DNA of 64,000 nucleotides from Kaistella palustris DSM 21579 (GTDB lineage Bacteria > Bacteroidota > Bacteroidia > Flavobacteriales > Weeksellaceae). The first letter of the stretch is position 1. Every line of letters begins with the position of its first letter. The stretch covers positions 62,001 through 126,000 of the forward strand of contig NZ_AULL01000017.1 of NCBI RefSeq assembly GCF_000422265.1. Reading direction: 5' to 3'. Below are positions 50,696 through 58,576 of this stretch, piece by piece. The position numbers were made by a program, and so were the translations under genes. The notes under the pieces are model-generated. The model saw nothing but the letters and a program-made list of their open reading frames with translations. It searched no databases and was not told the origin of the DNA.

Positions 50696-53365
50696 ATGAA
50701 AAAAAAATACCTGCGCACTTTCACGGTTATTCTGGGAGTGACTGTCCTGGTGATCTTCGCGGCAAATGTCGGGTTGAATTTCTGGCTGAAACATAATCTG
50801 CCCAGGTATATAAAGAATAATTCCGACTACTTCATTACGTACAAAACACTCGATGTGGATTTGGGCACCGGCAATGTAAATGCCACCGGAGTTACAGTAA
50901 ACACACAAAATCCCGACCGTACAGATAAATTGAATCTTCAGGGTACGGTGGATACTTTAATCGTTTCCCGACTGGGAATTTATGACCTCATTTTTCATAA
51001 AAAAATTTCGACACAGGATCTGACTTTGAAAAATCCCACTTTGAATATCGTACTGGCAAAACCTGCGACGGAAACTGGGAAGCCGAAAAAGCCGGTAGTT
51101 CTGAAGAATATAAATATCAGCAGCGGCGATATACAGATCTTTCGTGCTGCGGGTCAGAAACTTTTATCTGTTAAAGATTTGGATCTGACCTTAGAAAAAC
51201 TTCAGATGACTGAAAAAGCGGAAGGTGAAAAACTGCCGTTCACCTTTGAAAAATACAGCCTGAAAGGGAACAATTTCTTCTTCCGGCCGGATAATGTGTA
51301 TGCTTTTACGGCAAAGTCTGTGACTACAGAAAACGGCCAGATGAAAGTTGAAAAATTCGCCATCAATCCGCTGCTGTCTTACCGGAATTTTCTTAAGTAT
51401 TACCCAAAGAAAAGAAATCTGTTTGATGTGAGCGCCGCTGAAATGCGTTTTAAGGATATCATCATTAAAAATAATCAGCTTTCCCTCAGCGATCTACAGC
51501 TTCAGGATCCGGATATTACCTTTTATACTAATGATGTAAAATCAAACGAAAAAAAGAAATCCTTTACTTACAATATAGATCTCGAAAATGTTCTGCTCAG
51601 CAATGCCAAGATCAGTATTTTAAAAAGCGCCGGGAACCCACTGTTTACGGCAGGAAACTTAACGCTGCAGATCAACCGTTTGGTAATGAATGATGAAACG
51701 GCAAAGGGAAATATTCCTTTTAAATATGAGAATTTCAACATTGAAGGAAAGAATTTAACCTACCTGTCAGCGACCCAAAATGTAAAAGTGGCTGCAGTAG
51801 CGCTTCAGCCAAAATCTGCAAAACTCGAAAAGATTACGGTTCAACCCCACGGAGCAAGCGCAGACAAAACCAGCCTGGATCTGAGCGTCAACCGGCTTGA
51901 TCTTAAAATTAATGACTGGCAGTTCAACAATAATAAACTGAAACTCAATTTGCAGAATGTGCTCCTCACCGGTTTAAAAGGAACTGTAAGGCCGGCTGAA
52001 AATTCTGCAAAACAAAAACCTATATTCGCCGGAATACAGTTTCCACTTCTAATCAAAAATGTGGCAGTAAAAAACTCGGACCTTATTATAGAAAGTAAGA
52101 ACCAACCATTAATTTTAAAAAATTTAAACGCAAATTTCCAGGATATTGAAATGAATGCGCAGACCATAAAAAGCCGGCTGCCCTTCAAAACGGGAAATTA
52201 CACACTGACCACGCGGAATTTTACTTATAAAACAAAATTCTACAATTTTGCCGCGTCCCTTTTAAAACTGAATAAAAACGCAGCGCAGGTTTCGGGATTT
52301 TCTATGAAACCGACTGTTTCCCGCGCCCAGTTCATCCGCATGATTCCTGCTGAAAAAGATCTGTATGATATTAAGGTTTCAGAAATCGCAATGAAAGGTA
52401 AGTGGGATCTGATTTCGGAATCAAAATTTTTGGATGTTTCGCAGGTTACGTTAAATGGTGTAAATGCCAATATATTCCGCAGTAAGATTCCGAAAGATGA
52501 TTTAAGCGAAAAACCACTTTACTCCAAACTTTTGAGAAGCGTAAAATTCCCAATGTTCATCGGTAATCTGGATATAAATAATTCGTTGCTGGTGTATGAA
52601 GAAGATACCAAAAAAAGCGATGGTCCGGGAAAACTCGTTTTTGATCAGTTTACTTTAAATGCCAAAAACATCAATTCCGGGAAGATGAAGGGAAAACCTA
52701 CAGAAATTCCCATTTCCATTGCATGCAGGTTTATGAATGCCTCGCCGATGAAAGTGAGCTGGAGAATGAATACTGCCAGGCCCGATGATGCTTTTACCAT
52801 TTCGGGAAATGTGTCTGATCTGCCGGCCTCGCGGGTCAATCCTTTTATAGAACCTTACCTGAAAATCCGTGCGACTGGTTTGATTTCCGACCTTATTTTT
52901 AATTTTAATGGAAATAATGCCGGAATTCAGGGGAGTTTAAATATGAAACATAAGGAACTCCAGATTGCAGTGCTGAAGGACGACGGTGAGAAAAACCAGC
53001 TACTCTCCGCGGTTGCCAATATTTTTGTGCGAACAGATTCCGGCAGTTATCCCGAATCGGTAAGTGTGGAAAATGTAGAACGCGATAAAACCAAATCATT
53101 TTTTAATCTCTTTTGGCGCGGTATAGAACAGGGTTTGAAAAAAACACTGATCGGAAAAAATGCGCCTAAAACTGAAGAGAAAGTCCGGGCGACCGTGGAT
53201 AATACCAAAGCCGCACTTCAGGAAAACAAAAAAGACCTGCAGGAAACAAAAGGTCAGGTGCAGGAAAAGGTAGAAACCATTAAAGAAAAAGCGCAGGACA
53301 AAAAAGAAAACATAAAAAAGAAAGGCATTTTCAGAAAAATATTCAAGAAAAAATCCGATTCGTAG
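50696..53365 (+). CDS. AsmA-like / DUF748-type membrane-anchored protein
   Basis: An 889-residue protein with one N-terminal span (TFTVILGVTVLVIFAANVGL, residues 8-27) and a long periplasmic part made of repeated beta-rich blocks (for example FTFEKYSLKGNNFFF, IPFKYENFNIEGKNLTY, LPFKTGNYTLTTRNFTY). This is the layout of AsmA/TamB-like proteins, which form long hydrophobic grooves thought to carry phospholipids between the membranes. The last about 75 residues are a highly charged Lys/Glu/Gln coiled coil (KEDLQETKGQVQEKVE type), an unusual addition. The terminator overlaps its 3' end. Confidence 0.75.
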   Translation: MKKKYLRTFTVILGVTVLVIFAANVGLNFWLKHNLPRYIKNNSDYFITYKTLDVDLGTGNVNATGVTVNTQNPDRTDKLNLQGTVDTLIVSRLGIYDLIFHKKISTQDLTLKNPTLNIVLAKPATETGKPKKPVVLKNINISSGDIQIFRAAGQKLLSVKDLDLTLEKLQMTEKAEGEKLPFTFEKYSLKGNNFFFRPDNVYAFTAKSVTTENGQMKVEKFAINPLLSYRNFLKYYPKKRNLFDVSAAEMRFKDIIIKNNQLSLSDLQLQDPDITFYTNDVKSNEKKKSFTYNIDLENVLLSNAKISILKSAGNPLFTAGNLTLQINRLVMNDETAKGNIPFKYENFNIEGKNLTYLSATQNVKVAAVALQPKSAKLEKITVQPHGASADKTSLDLSVNRLDLKINDWQFNNNKLKLNLQNVLLTGLKGTVRPAENSAKQKPIFAGIQFPLLIKNVAVKNSDLIIESKNQPLILKNLNANFQDIEMNAQTIKSRLPFKTGNYTLTTRNFTYKTKFYNFAASLLKLNKNAAQVSGFSMKPTVSRAQFIRMIPAEKDLYDIKVSEIAMKGKWDLISESKFLDVSQVTLNGVNANIFRSKIPKDDLSEKPLYSKLLRSVKFPMFIGNLDINNSLLVYEEDTKKSDGPGKLVFDQFTLNAKNINSGKMKGKPTEIPISIACRFMNASPMKVSWRMNTARPDDAFTISGNVSDLPASRVNPFIEPYLKIRATGLISDLIFNFNGNNAGIQGSLNMKHKELQIAVLKDDGEKNQLLSAVANIFVRTDSGSYPESVSVENVERDKTKSFFNLFWRGIEQGLKKTLIGKNAPKTEEKVRATVDNTKAALQENKKDLQETKGQVQEKVETIKEKAQDKKENIKKKGIFRKIFKKKSDS

Positions 53366-53387
53366 CCAGAACCGGATTTATTTTTTC
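53351..53387 (+). terminator. Terminator overlapping the end of the AsmA-like gene
   Basis: AAATCCG (53351-53357) pairs with CGGATTT (53373-53379), then a T-run. The left arm lies in the last codons of the gene. Confidence 0.65.
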
Positions 53388-53729
53388 TTAATCAAAATTG
53401 AACTCATCCCTTTCAGCAATTGGGATTTTGCGCAGAAAATTATCGAATTCCTCACCGCTGTAGTTACTGTCGGCACCATAGGAATCCAGCAATGTCGAAA
53501 GTTCGCCGTCCTTGTCTTCCAACAGATAAAGTACGCTGTTGTCGTCGGGATTACTGTCACCTTCAAATCTGTAGGATTTTACGATGACAAGATCCTCGGG
53601 TTGGTAGGTTTTTTCGTCCTTCCCGAGCACCATTTTGTTATCCTCGTTCATGCAGATTTCTTTGGTAATTCCCCTTTTTGCCAAGGTATTGTAGACGAGT
53701 GAAAGCGGTTTTAAATTGTGACCTTCCAT
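53388..53729 (-). CDS. Small conserved protein (often mislabelled phosphoribosylpyrophosphate synthetase)
   Basis: A 113-residue soluble acidic protein. The core YRFEGDSNPDDNSVLYLLED with LDSYGADSNY matches a small family widespread in Bacteroidota. As I recall, databases often call these 'phosphoribosylpyrophosphate synthetase', but the protein is about a third the length of a true PRPP synthetase and lacks its PRPP-binding loop, so that function is not supported. No signal peptide or membrane span. It lies downstream of the DUF1989 gene on the same strand (68-base gap) and may be cotranscribed. Confidence 0.7.
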   Translation of the reverse strand: MEGHNLKPLSLVYNTLAKRGITKEICMNEDNKMVLGKDEKTYQPEDLVIVKSYRFEGDSNPDDNSVLYLLEDKDGELSTLLDSYGADSNYSGEEFDNFLRKIPIAERDEFNFD

Positions 53730-53797
53730 AATTTATTATTTTTGTGATAGTTAAATGTATTGTTTTTTAATTGAAAGCTGCTGACAATCAGTAATTA

Positions 53798-54394
53798 TTA
53801 ATGAAAACCATTGCCAATTTTATACTGAATGGGTTTGAAAGTGCCGCCGTTGCTGTCTTCTGCAGAACATGCGGTGAGGCAGACCACCAAATCCATTTGT
53901 GCTTCGAACTGAATATAATCGCCCGCTTTCGAAGTGGGCGGCAGCACAGATAATTTTCCCTGTTCATTAAACTGTACATTCATAAATATATTGAAGGCAG
54001 TCGGAATGTCATCAGTTTCAATACCAAAAGGCTGCAGATTTTTCGAAAGATTATCCAGGCAGCTCGGGTGGTAGCCCTCATAATTATACATGATCTCGAA
54101 AGTTTCTTTACTGCACGGTGCGAGCAGAAAATCGTTTCTGCCATTGGTGTCTTCCACTATTTTTGCCATCTTTCGGGAACGGTTACTCCAGAGGTAGTTT
54201 CCTTTTGTAAGTAAAATAGATTCCTCGAAATCCAGCGATTTACCCGAAGAAATTTTCTCGCCGAAATCATGCTCATTAAAAAGAACCATGTCACTTACCT
54301 GTCCGCCTTGTGGATCGCTGACGGTTAAAATCTCACCTTTTTTTAAAACGAAAGCTTTTCCTGTTTGTTTTTCGATAGTAATTGTATCGTTCAT
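53798..54394 (-). CDS. DUF1989 (urea carboxylase-associated) family protein
   Basis: A 198-residue cytoplasmic protein with the DUF1989 core: FVLKKGEILTVSDPQGGQVSDM, then GNYLWSNRSRKMAKIVEDT, the LLAPCSKETFEIMYNY block with its Cys (about 107) and CLDNLSKNLQPFGIE. Members include the CgdA/CgdB subunits of carboxyguanidine deiminase, acting in guanidine use; solitary homologues have unknown substrates. The gene begins 3 bases after the YqcI/YcgG gene ends, so the two form a tight operon. That suggests a shared pathway on a guanidino or similar nitrogen compound, which is an inference. Confidence 0.82.
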   Translation of the reverse strand: MNDTITIEKQTGKAFVLKKGEILTVSDPQGGQVSDMVLFNEHDFGEKISSGKSLDFEESILLTKGNYLWSNRSRKMAKIVEDTNGRNDFLLAPCSKETFEIMYNYEGYHPSCLDNLSKNLQPFGIETDDIPTAFNIFMNVQFNEQGKLSVLPPTSKAGDYIQFEAQMDLVVCLTACSAEDSNGGTFKPIQYKIGNGFH

Positions 54395-54397
54395 TTA

Positions 54398-55069
54398 TTA
54401 ACTGTTTTTGTGATGGAAAGGACATTTCCAGGAATTTTCCACTTCTCTGCCGCTGTATTGTTTGGTCTCCGAGTCCGTGCCGAAATCGCGCAGAACCGGG
54501 TTTATTTCGCCTTGTAAATCTTTATCGTTGGCGCGGATCGTGTCGCGAACTTTTTCGTAGGTGCCCATTTCGCGGAGTTTCTCGAACTGGGAATGCAGAT
54601 TGAAAACCAGCGTCGGGAAGGGTGCCTGCCTGGCAATTCTGGAGCTTTTCGGATGGAGACCTACGACGTAGAAAGCACGTCCTTTTAAGCTGAAACTGAA
54701 GTTGGGATTTTCCGGATCGCGACTCACATTAGGGTCCCACTCGCAGTCGTCGATTTCGTGAAGCGTCTGCAGAGCCTGCCACAGATCTTCCTCAAAACTG
54801 AGTTCATCTTCATAATGATTGTTTGGGAACGCAGCGATGAATGACTGAAAACCTTTGGTTTCGAAATCATATTGTGCCACATATTCTCCCAGGTCAGTCA
54901 TCAGCCGTTGCAGACTTTTCTCACGGTTAATGTCTTTGTATGCCTTCAGCGTGTATTTTTCTGTTTTGAAGAGGGCTTTTGCCATAATACACGGGTGGGT
55001 TTGGTTTAGAATAAAATCTTTATAGGCATTTTCGATTATTTCCGGTTTCCAGAGTGTAGCAGTATTCAT
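54398..55069 (-). CDS. YqcI/YcgG-family protein (GntA-like haem N-hydroxylase candidate)
   Basis: A 223-residue cytoplasmic protein of the YqcI/YcgG family. Marks are NQTHPCIMAKALFKT near the N-terminus, YDFETKGFQSFIAAFPN, the best conserved block FYVVGLHPKSSRIARQAPFPTLV split by the family's His and Ser-Ser-Arg, and the end SWKCPFHHK. As I recall, family member GntA of guanitoxin biosynthesis is a haem-dependent enzyme hydroxylating a guanidino nitrogen. Here no biosynthetic cluster is visible; the only partner is the DUF1989 gene 3 bases downstream. The reaction is therefore a hypothesis. Confidence 0.8.
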   Translation of the reverse strand: MNTATLWKPEIIENAYKDFILNQTHPCIMAKALFKTEKYTLKAYKDINREKSLQRLMTDLGEYVAQYDFETKGFQSFIAAFPNNHYEDELSFEEDLWQALQTLHEIDDCEWDPNVSRDPENPNFSFSLKGRAFYVVGLHPKSSRIARQAPFPTLVFNLHSQFEKLREMGTYEKVRDTIRANDKDLQGEINPVLRDFGTDSETKQYSGREVENSWKCPFHHKNS

Positions 55070-55337
55070 AAATTTTTAATTTGTGTTATTGTTTAAAGTT
55101 TTATCACGTGTGCGACAGGTTTAAAATCCAGCTGAATCTTTAATTCGAACAGCGCAGAATGCCAATCAAAAACCTTGTTCAATTAATAAGTACTCTCAAA
55201 ACCTTACAATTATGATACCATGAATCCAGCATTTTTGCCCGAAAACAATCAGAAAATGCCTGTAAAAGAAAATTAAAATTGAAAATTATCGAAGAAAAAT
55301 GTCTGAAGAAAACAGACAGGGAAACCAAGTTAAAAAC
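55070..55337. other. Gene-free stretch between the YcgG gene and the tRNA terminator
   Basis: About 270 bases, AT-rich, with no convincing gene. It should contain the promoter of the YcgG-DUF1989 operon, but no clear TAnnTTTG is visible on the minus strand. An 18-codon frame at 55220-55276 is noted and not called. Confidence 0.5.
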
Positions 55338-55373
55338 AAAAAACGCTGACAATCAAAAAGATTATCAGCGTTT
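55338..55373 (-). terminator. Terminator of the tRNA operon
   Basis: AAACGCTGA and AATC pair with GATT and TCAGCGTTT (one bulged base each side), loop of five; on the minus strand a T-run follows. It lies just after the tRNA-Leu(UAA) 3' end. Confidence 0.88.
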
Positions 55374-55377
55374 AGAG

Positions 55378-55461
55378 TACCTCGGACGGGACTTGAACCC
55401 GTACATTCTTACGAATACAGGATTTTAAGTCCTGCGTGTCTACCAGTTCCACCACCAAGGC
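55378..55461 (-). tRNA. tRNA-Leu (anticodon UAA)
   Basis: 84 bases. Acceptor arms GCCTTGG and CCGAGGT pair with two G-U pairs, and the anticodon stem-loop is CAGGA-CTTAAAA-TCCTG, giving UAA. A long variable arm (TATTCGTAAGAATGTA region) and the T-loop GGGTTCAAGTCCC fit a class II tRNA. CCA is not encoded. Third gene of the three-tRNA transcript. Confidence 0.92.
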
Positions 55462-55466
55462 TTATG

Positions 55467-55539
<73 letters not shown>

Positions 55540-55588
55540 AATTATATTTTATAACAAAAAAATTAAAAAATATTTCTAAAAAGAAATG

Positions 55589-55670
55589 TGCGGATGGAGG
55601 GACTCGAACCCACACGCCTCACAGCACCAGATCCTAAGTCTGGCATGGCTACCAATTACATCACATCCGC
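55589..55670 (-). tRNA. tRNA-Leu (anticodon UAG)
   Basis: 82 bases. Acceptor arms GCGGATG and CATCCGC pair fully; anticodon stem-loop CCAGA-CTTAGGA-TCTGG gives UAG; a long variable arm and T-loop GGGTTCGAGTCCC support Leu. First gene of the tRNA transcript. Confidence 0.92.
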
Positions 55671-55699
55671 TAATGAACACTGTTCTTTTTTGGTGAGTG

Positions 55700-55731
55700 C
55701 AAATATAAATACTTTTTCGTCACCACACCAA
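55700..55731 (-). promoter_or_regulatory. Promoter of the tRNA operon
   Basis: On the minus strand TTG (55729-55731) is followed after 21 bases by TATATTTG (55700-55707), close to the -33/-7 consensus. It lies about 30 bases before tRNA-Leu(UAG). Confidence 0.7.
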
Positions 55732-55826
55732 TAAAATTTCAAATTTTTTAATATTTCTAAAAAATTAAATCGCGCACTTCTTTTTCTCTGTGTAATTTCT
55801 TACTTTTACACCATAACAAACGAATT

Positions 55827-56204
55827 ATGGAATTACAGGGAACAATCAAAAAGATATCTGATATTCAGACTTTTGCAAGTGGTTTTCAAAAAAGAGAAAT
55901 GGTACTTCTTACCGAAGAACAGTACCCACAACCTATTAATATCGAATTTTTGCAGGAGAAAGGCGACCTGCTCAATAATCTGAAAGAAGGCGATAAAGTG
56001 AAAGTAGCGATCAACATCCGTGGCCGCGAATGGACTTCACCCCAGGGTGAGGTTAAATATTTCAACTCGATCACCGGCTGGAGAATCGAAAGTATCGACA
56101 GTTCACCTAATTTTAATGAGCCTACGCAGGCAGCGCCTTCAGCCTCACAACCTGCTTCAGGTGGAAATGTTTTCGAAGAAGAAGATGATGACCTGCCTTT
56201 CTAA
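55827..56204 (+). CDS. DUF3127 domain protein, OB-fold-like
   Basis: A 125-residue protein of the DUF3127 family, found mainly in Bacteroidota and sometimes listed as SSB-like. The body (MELQGTIKKISDIQTFASGF, EGDKVKVAINIRGREW, YFNSITGWRIESID) looks like a single OB fold. The tail is Pro/Ala/Ser-rich and ends EEEDDDLPF, very like the acidic DDDIPF end of single-stranded DNA-binding protein, which recruits repair partners. A role in DNA binding is plausible but unproven. It has a weak -7 box (TACTTTTA, 55801-55808) and a terminator. Confidence 0.82.
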   Translation: MELQGTIKKISDIQTFASGFQKREMVLLTEEQYPQPINIEFLQEKGDLLNNLKEGDKVKVAINIRGREWTSPQGEVKYFNSITGWRIESIDSSPNFNEPTQAAPSASQPASGGNVFEEEDDDLPF

Positions 56205-56235
56205 AAAATAAAATTTAGAAAACCTTTAAACCAAA

Positions 56236-56270
56236 AAATCCTGCTGACTGAAAAGCAGGATTTCCTTTTT
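56236..56270 (+). terminator. Terminator after the DUF3127 gene
   Basis: AAATCCTGCT pairs with AGCAGGATTT across an 8-base loop, followed by CCTTTTT. It ends 5 bases before the aat start codon, so aat would be expressed by read-through or an internal promoter. Confidence 0.82.
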
Positions 56271-56275
56271 ATAAA

Positions 56276-56926
56276 ATGGTTTTCCTAAATCCTGAAGAGT
56301 TATCCTTTCCCGACCCCGAATTCTGCCATTCGCCAGATGGACTCCTGGCGGCGGGTGGTGATCTGTCTGCCGACAGGCTGCAGTTTGCCTACGAATTGGG
56401 ACTTTTTCCCTGGTACAATCCGGGCGAAGAAATTCTGTGGTGGTCGCCGGATCCGCGGTTCGTCCTTAATCCCGCAGATTTACGGGTTTCGAAATCCATG
56501 AAAAAGGTTTTGAGAGATGAGGTCTTTACCTTTACAGAAAACACCTGTTTCCGCAAAGTTATGGAAGCCTGTAAAGAAGTGTATCGAAAAGACCAGGACG
56601 GAACCTGGATCTCCGATGAGCTGATTGATTCGTTTGTGGAACTTCACCAGCGGTGCCTTGCGAAAAGTGTTGAAGTTTGGCAGAATGGGGAATTGGTCGG
56701 CGGTTTTTATGGCGTGCAGGTCGGCAGGGTATTTTGTGGCGAAAGTATGTTTGCCAAAGTAAGCAATGCCTCCAAGGCCGGTTTTATTTATTTTGTTAAT
56801 GCCCATCGCGAAGATTTATCACTCATTGACTGCCAGATCTTTTCTGAACACCTGCAAAGCCTTGGTGCGACAATGATTTCTAAAAGCCTTTATTTAAAAA
56901 TTTTAAAATCAAGAAATGAATCCTGA
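56276..56926 (+). CDS. aat: Leucyl/phenylalanyl-tRNA--protein transferase
   Basis: A 216-residue Aat, which adds Leu or Phe from tRNA to proteins with N-terminal Lys or Arg, marking them for ClpAP under the N-degron pathway. Motifs: FPDPEFCHSPDGLLAAGGDL, ELGLFPWYNPGEEILWWSPDPR and GGFYGVQVGRVFCGESMFAK with SNASKAGF. Length is typical. It overlaps the EamA gene by 11 bases. Confidence 0.96.
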   Translation: MVFLNPEELSFPDPEFCHSPDGLLAAGGDLSADRLQFAYELGLFPWYNPGEEILWWSPDPRFVLNPADLRVSKSMKKVLRDEVFTFTENTCFRKVMEACKEVYRKDQDGTWISDELIDSFVELHQRCLAKSVEVWQNGELVGGFYGVQVGRVFCGESMFAKVSNASKAGFIYFVNAHREDLSLIDCQIFSEHLQSLGATMISKSLYLKILKSRNES

Positions 56927-57824
56927 AAAAGAAAGATGGGTTTTACTGGTGGTGCTTTCCGTAATTTGGGGTTCCTCATTTATCCTTATAAAAAAGTCGC
57001 TGGAACATTTTAATCCTTATGAAGTGGGCGCGTTGCGCGTGCTGATTGCAGGCATTCTTCTTCTGCCGCTGGCGATTGTGAACATCAGGAAGTTCCCGAA
57101 ACGCCATTTGAAATGGCTCATCATTGCAGCGGTGACCGGAAATTTTATCCCAATGTTCCTTTTTCCCATCGCAGAAACCAAAGTCAGCAGCAGTATTGCG
57201 GGTATCGTAAACTCCATGATGCCGATCTTTGTAATCATCTTCGGAGCGCTTTTCTGGAAATTTTCTACAAGCAAAAGGCAACTTACCGGCGTGGCGATCA
57301 GCTTTACCGGTGCGTGTATTCTGGCATTCTCGGGCGGGCCCGGCGGCGACCTGAAATTAATTCCTGTACTTCTGCTGCTGCTCGCGACGTTATGCTATGC
57401 TGTTTCTACCACCACGGTAAAAGCAAAACTGCATGAAATCCCGGCAAAGATCTTATCCGCCTTTGTATTTTCTTTTGTGTTGATTCTGCCCTCGCTGCTG
57501 GCGCTCGTTTTCTCGGGTTTCTTTACAAAGCTTGAGCCCAATCGTGATCTGTTCATAGGTTTGGGTTTTGTAAGTTTACTTTCGATATTCGGAACCGGTC
57601 TGGCGATGATGCTGAATTACAGGCTTCTGAATATTTCTACCCCGCTGTTTGCCTCCACGGTTACTTTATTAATGCCGGTTGTGGCAGTGATCTGGGGGAT
57701 TTTAGATGGTGAAAAACTTACATTCATGCAGGGTGTGGGTGGGTGCATCATTCTGGCGGGACTTATCTTTCTGCGCGCGAAACCATTAGCAATAAAAGAG
57801 ATACCGCAAAACACTGAGCTTTAG
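56916..57824 (+). CDS. EamA-family (DMT superfamily) transporter
   Basis: A 302-residue membrane protein with about ten spans in two EamA repeats: WGSSFILIKKSLEHFNPYEV near the start of the first and ATLCYAVSTTTVKAKL starting the second. EamA proteins export metabolites such as amino acids; the substrate is unknown. The start codon overlaps the aat end, so the two genes are coupled. Confidence 0.88.
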   Translation: MNPEKERWVLLVVLSVIWGSSFILIKKSLEHFNPYEVGALRVLIAGILLLPLAIVNIRKFPKRHLKWLIIAAVTGNFIPMFLFPIAETKVSSSIAGIVNSMMPIFVIIFGALFWKFSTSKRQLTGVAISFTGACILAFSGGPGGDLKLIPVLLLLLATLCYAVSTTTVKAKLHEIPAKILSAFVFSFVLILPSLLALVFSGFFTKLEPNRDLFIGLGFVSLLSIFGTGLAMMLNYRLLNISTPLFASTVTLLMPVVAVIWGILDGEKLTFMQGVGGCIILAGLIFLRAKPLAIKEIPQNTEL

Positions 57825-57883
57825 CATGGTCTGAAAAATAATTTTATACGAACTGGAGTTTACGGATTTATAACGGGATTAAT

Positions 57884-57917
57884 TTGCTTTCTCTTTTTTA
57901 ATAATTTCCTAAATTAG
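57884..57917 (+). promoter_or_regulatory. Candidate promoter before the CBS gene
   Basis: TTG (57884-57886) and TAAATTAG (57910-57917) are 23 bases apart. The -7 box has A where T is usual at position 7. The 16 bases TTTCCTAAATTAGCCT recur exactly before the S46 peptidase gene (40717-40732). Confidence 0.4.
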
Positions 57918-57921
57918 CCTC

Positions 57922-58575
57922 ATGTTTATTAAAGATTACATCTCCAAAGACTTTCCCGCGTTTAATTCCGGTGACCTTATTGAAGAGGCCAATGACCTGG
58001 CAAAGGAATTCGGCTATTCGCATGTTTTTGTGAAGAAGAAAGGTATTTACCAGGGCGCACTGAGCCAGCCTTTTTTAGAGGAAAGTCCTGAAGGTACGCT
58101 TGCGAGCCTGGAGATGCATTACGAAAGATTTGCACTTTATGAAGACGGGAATATTCTGGATTCCATCAATCTGTTTAATACGTTCAGCGCCAATGTAATC
58201 CCTGTCATCACGAAAGCCGAAAAATATGTGGGCTACCTTTCCTGCGACGATATTTTCAGCGAGTTTTCAAAATATCCGCTCTTCTCTGAAGCCGGTGCCA
58301 TTATGATTGTTCAGGTGACCGGTCATCACTATTCCTTTACAGAAATAGCGAAAATCGTAGAAACCAACAACGGCAGAATTTTTGGCTGTTATGTAAGTCT
58401 GATGACGGAGGATTATGTGCAGATCACGGTGAAAATGACCAGTGATAATTTAAGTTCGGTCGATGAAACTTTCCGCAGATATGGCTATACCGTAATTCAT
58501 AAATATTACGACGACGAGAAAGATGAACTGTTGAAAGACCGTTTCGGTTTTTTTCAGAAATATATGGAAATTTAG
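57922..58575 (+). CDS. CBS-domain protein
   Basis: A 217-residue protein with a CBS pair in the first about 120 residues (FIKDYISKDFPAFNSGDLIE; ANVIPVITKAEKYVGYLSCD) and a C-terminal segment, AGAIMIVQVTGHHYSFTEIA onwards, that looks like an ACT-type regulatory domain (ITVKMTSDNLSSVDETFRRY). CBS pairs usually bind adenine nucleotides. The nadK start lies 1 base after its stop, suggesting a role in sensing nucleotides for NAD kinase; no such regulation is known to me. The -7-like box ends only 4 bases before the ATG, which predicts a leaderless mRNA. Confidence 0.85.
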   Translation: MFIKDYISKDFPAFNSGDLIEEANDLAKEFGYSHVFVKKKGIYQGALSQPFLEESPEGTLASLEMHYERFALYEDGNILDSINLFNTFSANVIPVITKAEKYVGYLSCDDIFSEFSKYPLFSEAGAIMIVQVTGHHYSFTEIAKIVETNNGRIFGCYVSLMTEDYVQITVKMTSDNLSSVDETFRRYGYTVIHKYYDDEKDELLKDRFGFFQKYMEI

Positions 58576-58576
58576 C

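Noticed and set aside
53388-53729. Phosphoribosylpyrophosphate synthetase function for the 113-residue protein
   Set aside because: Length and motifs do not allow it; the name appears to be a propagated label.
55220-55276. 18-codon frame starting MNPAFLPENNQ in the gap before the tRNA terminator
   Set aside because: Too short, no promoter box or homologue recognised; could be a remnant but nothing supports it.
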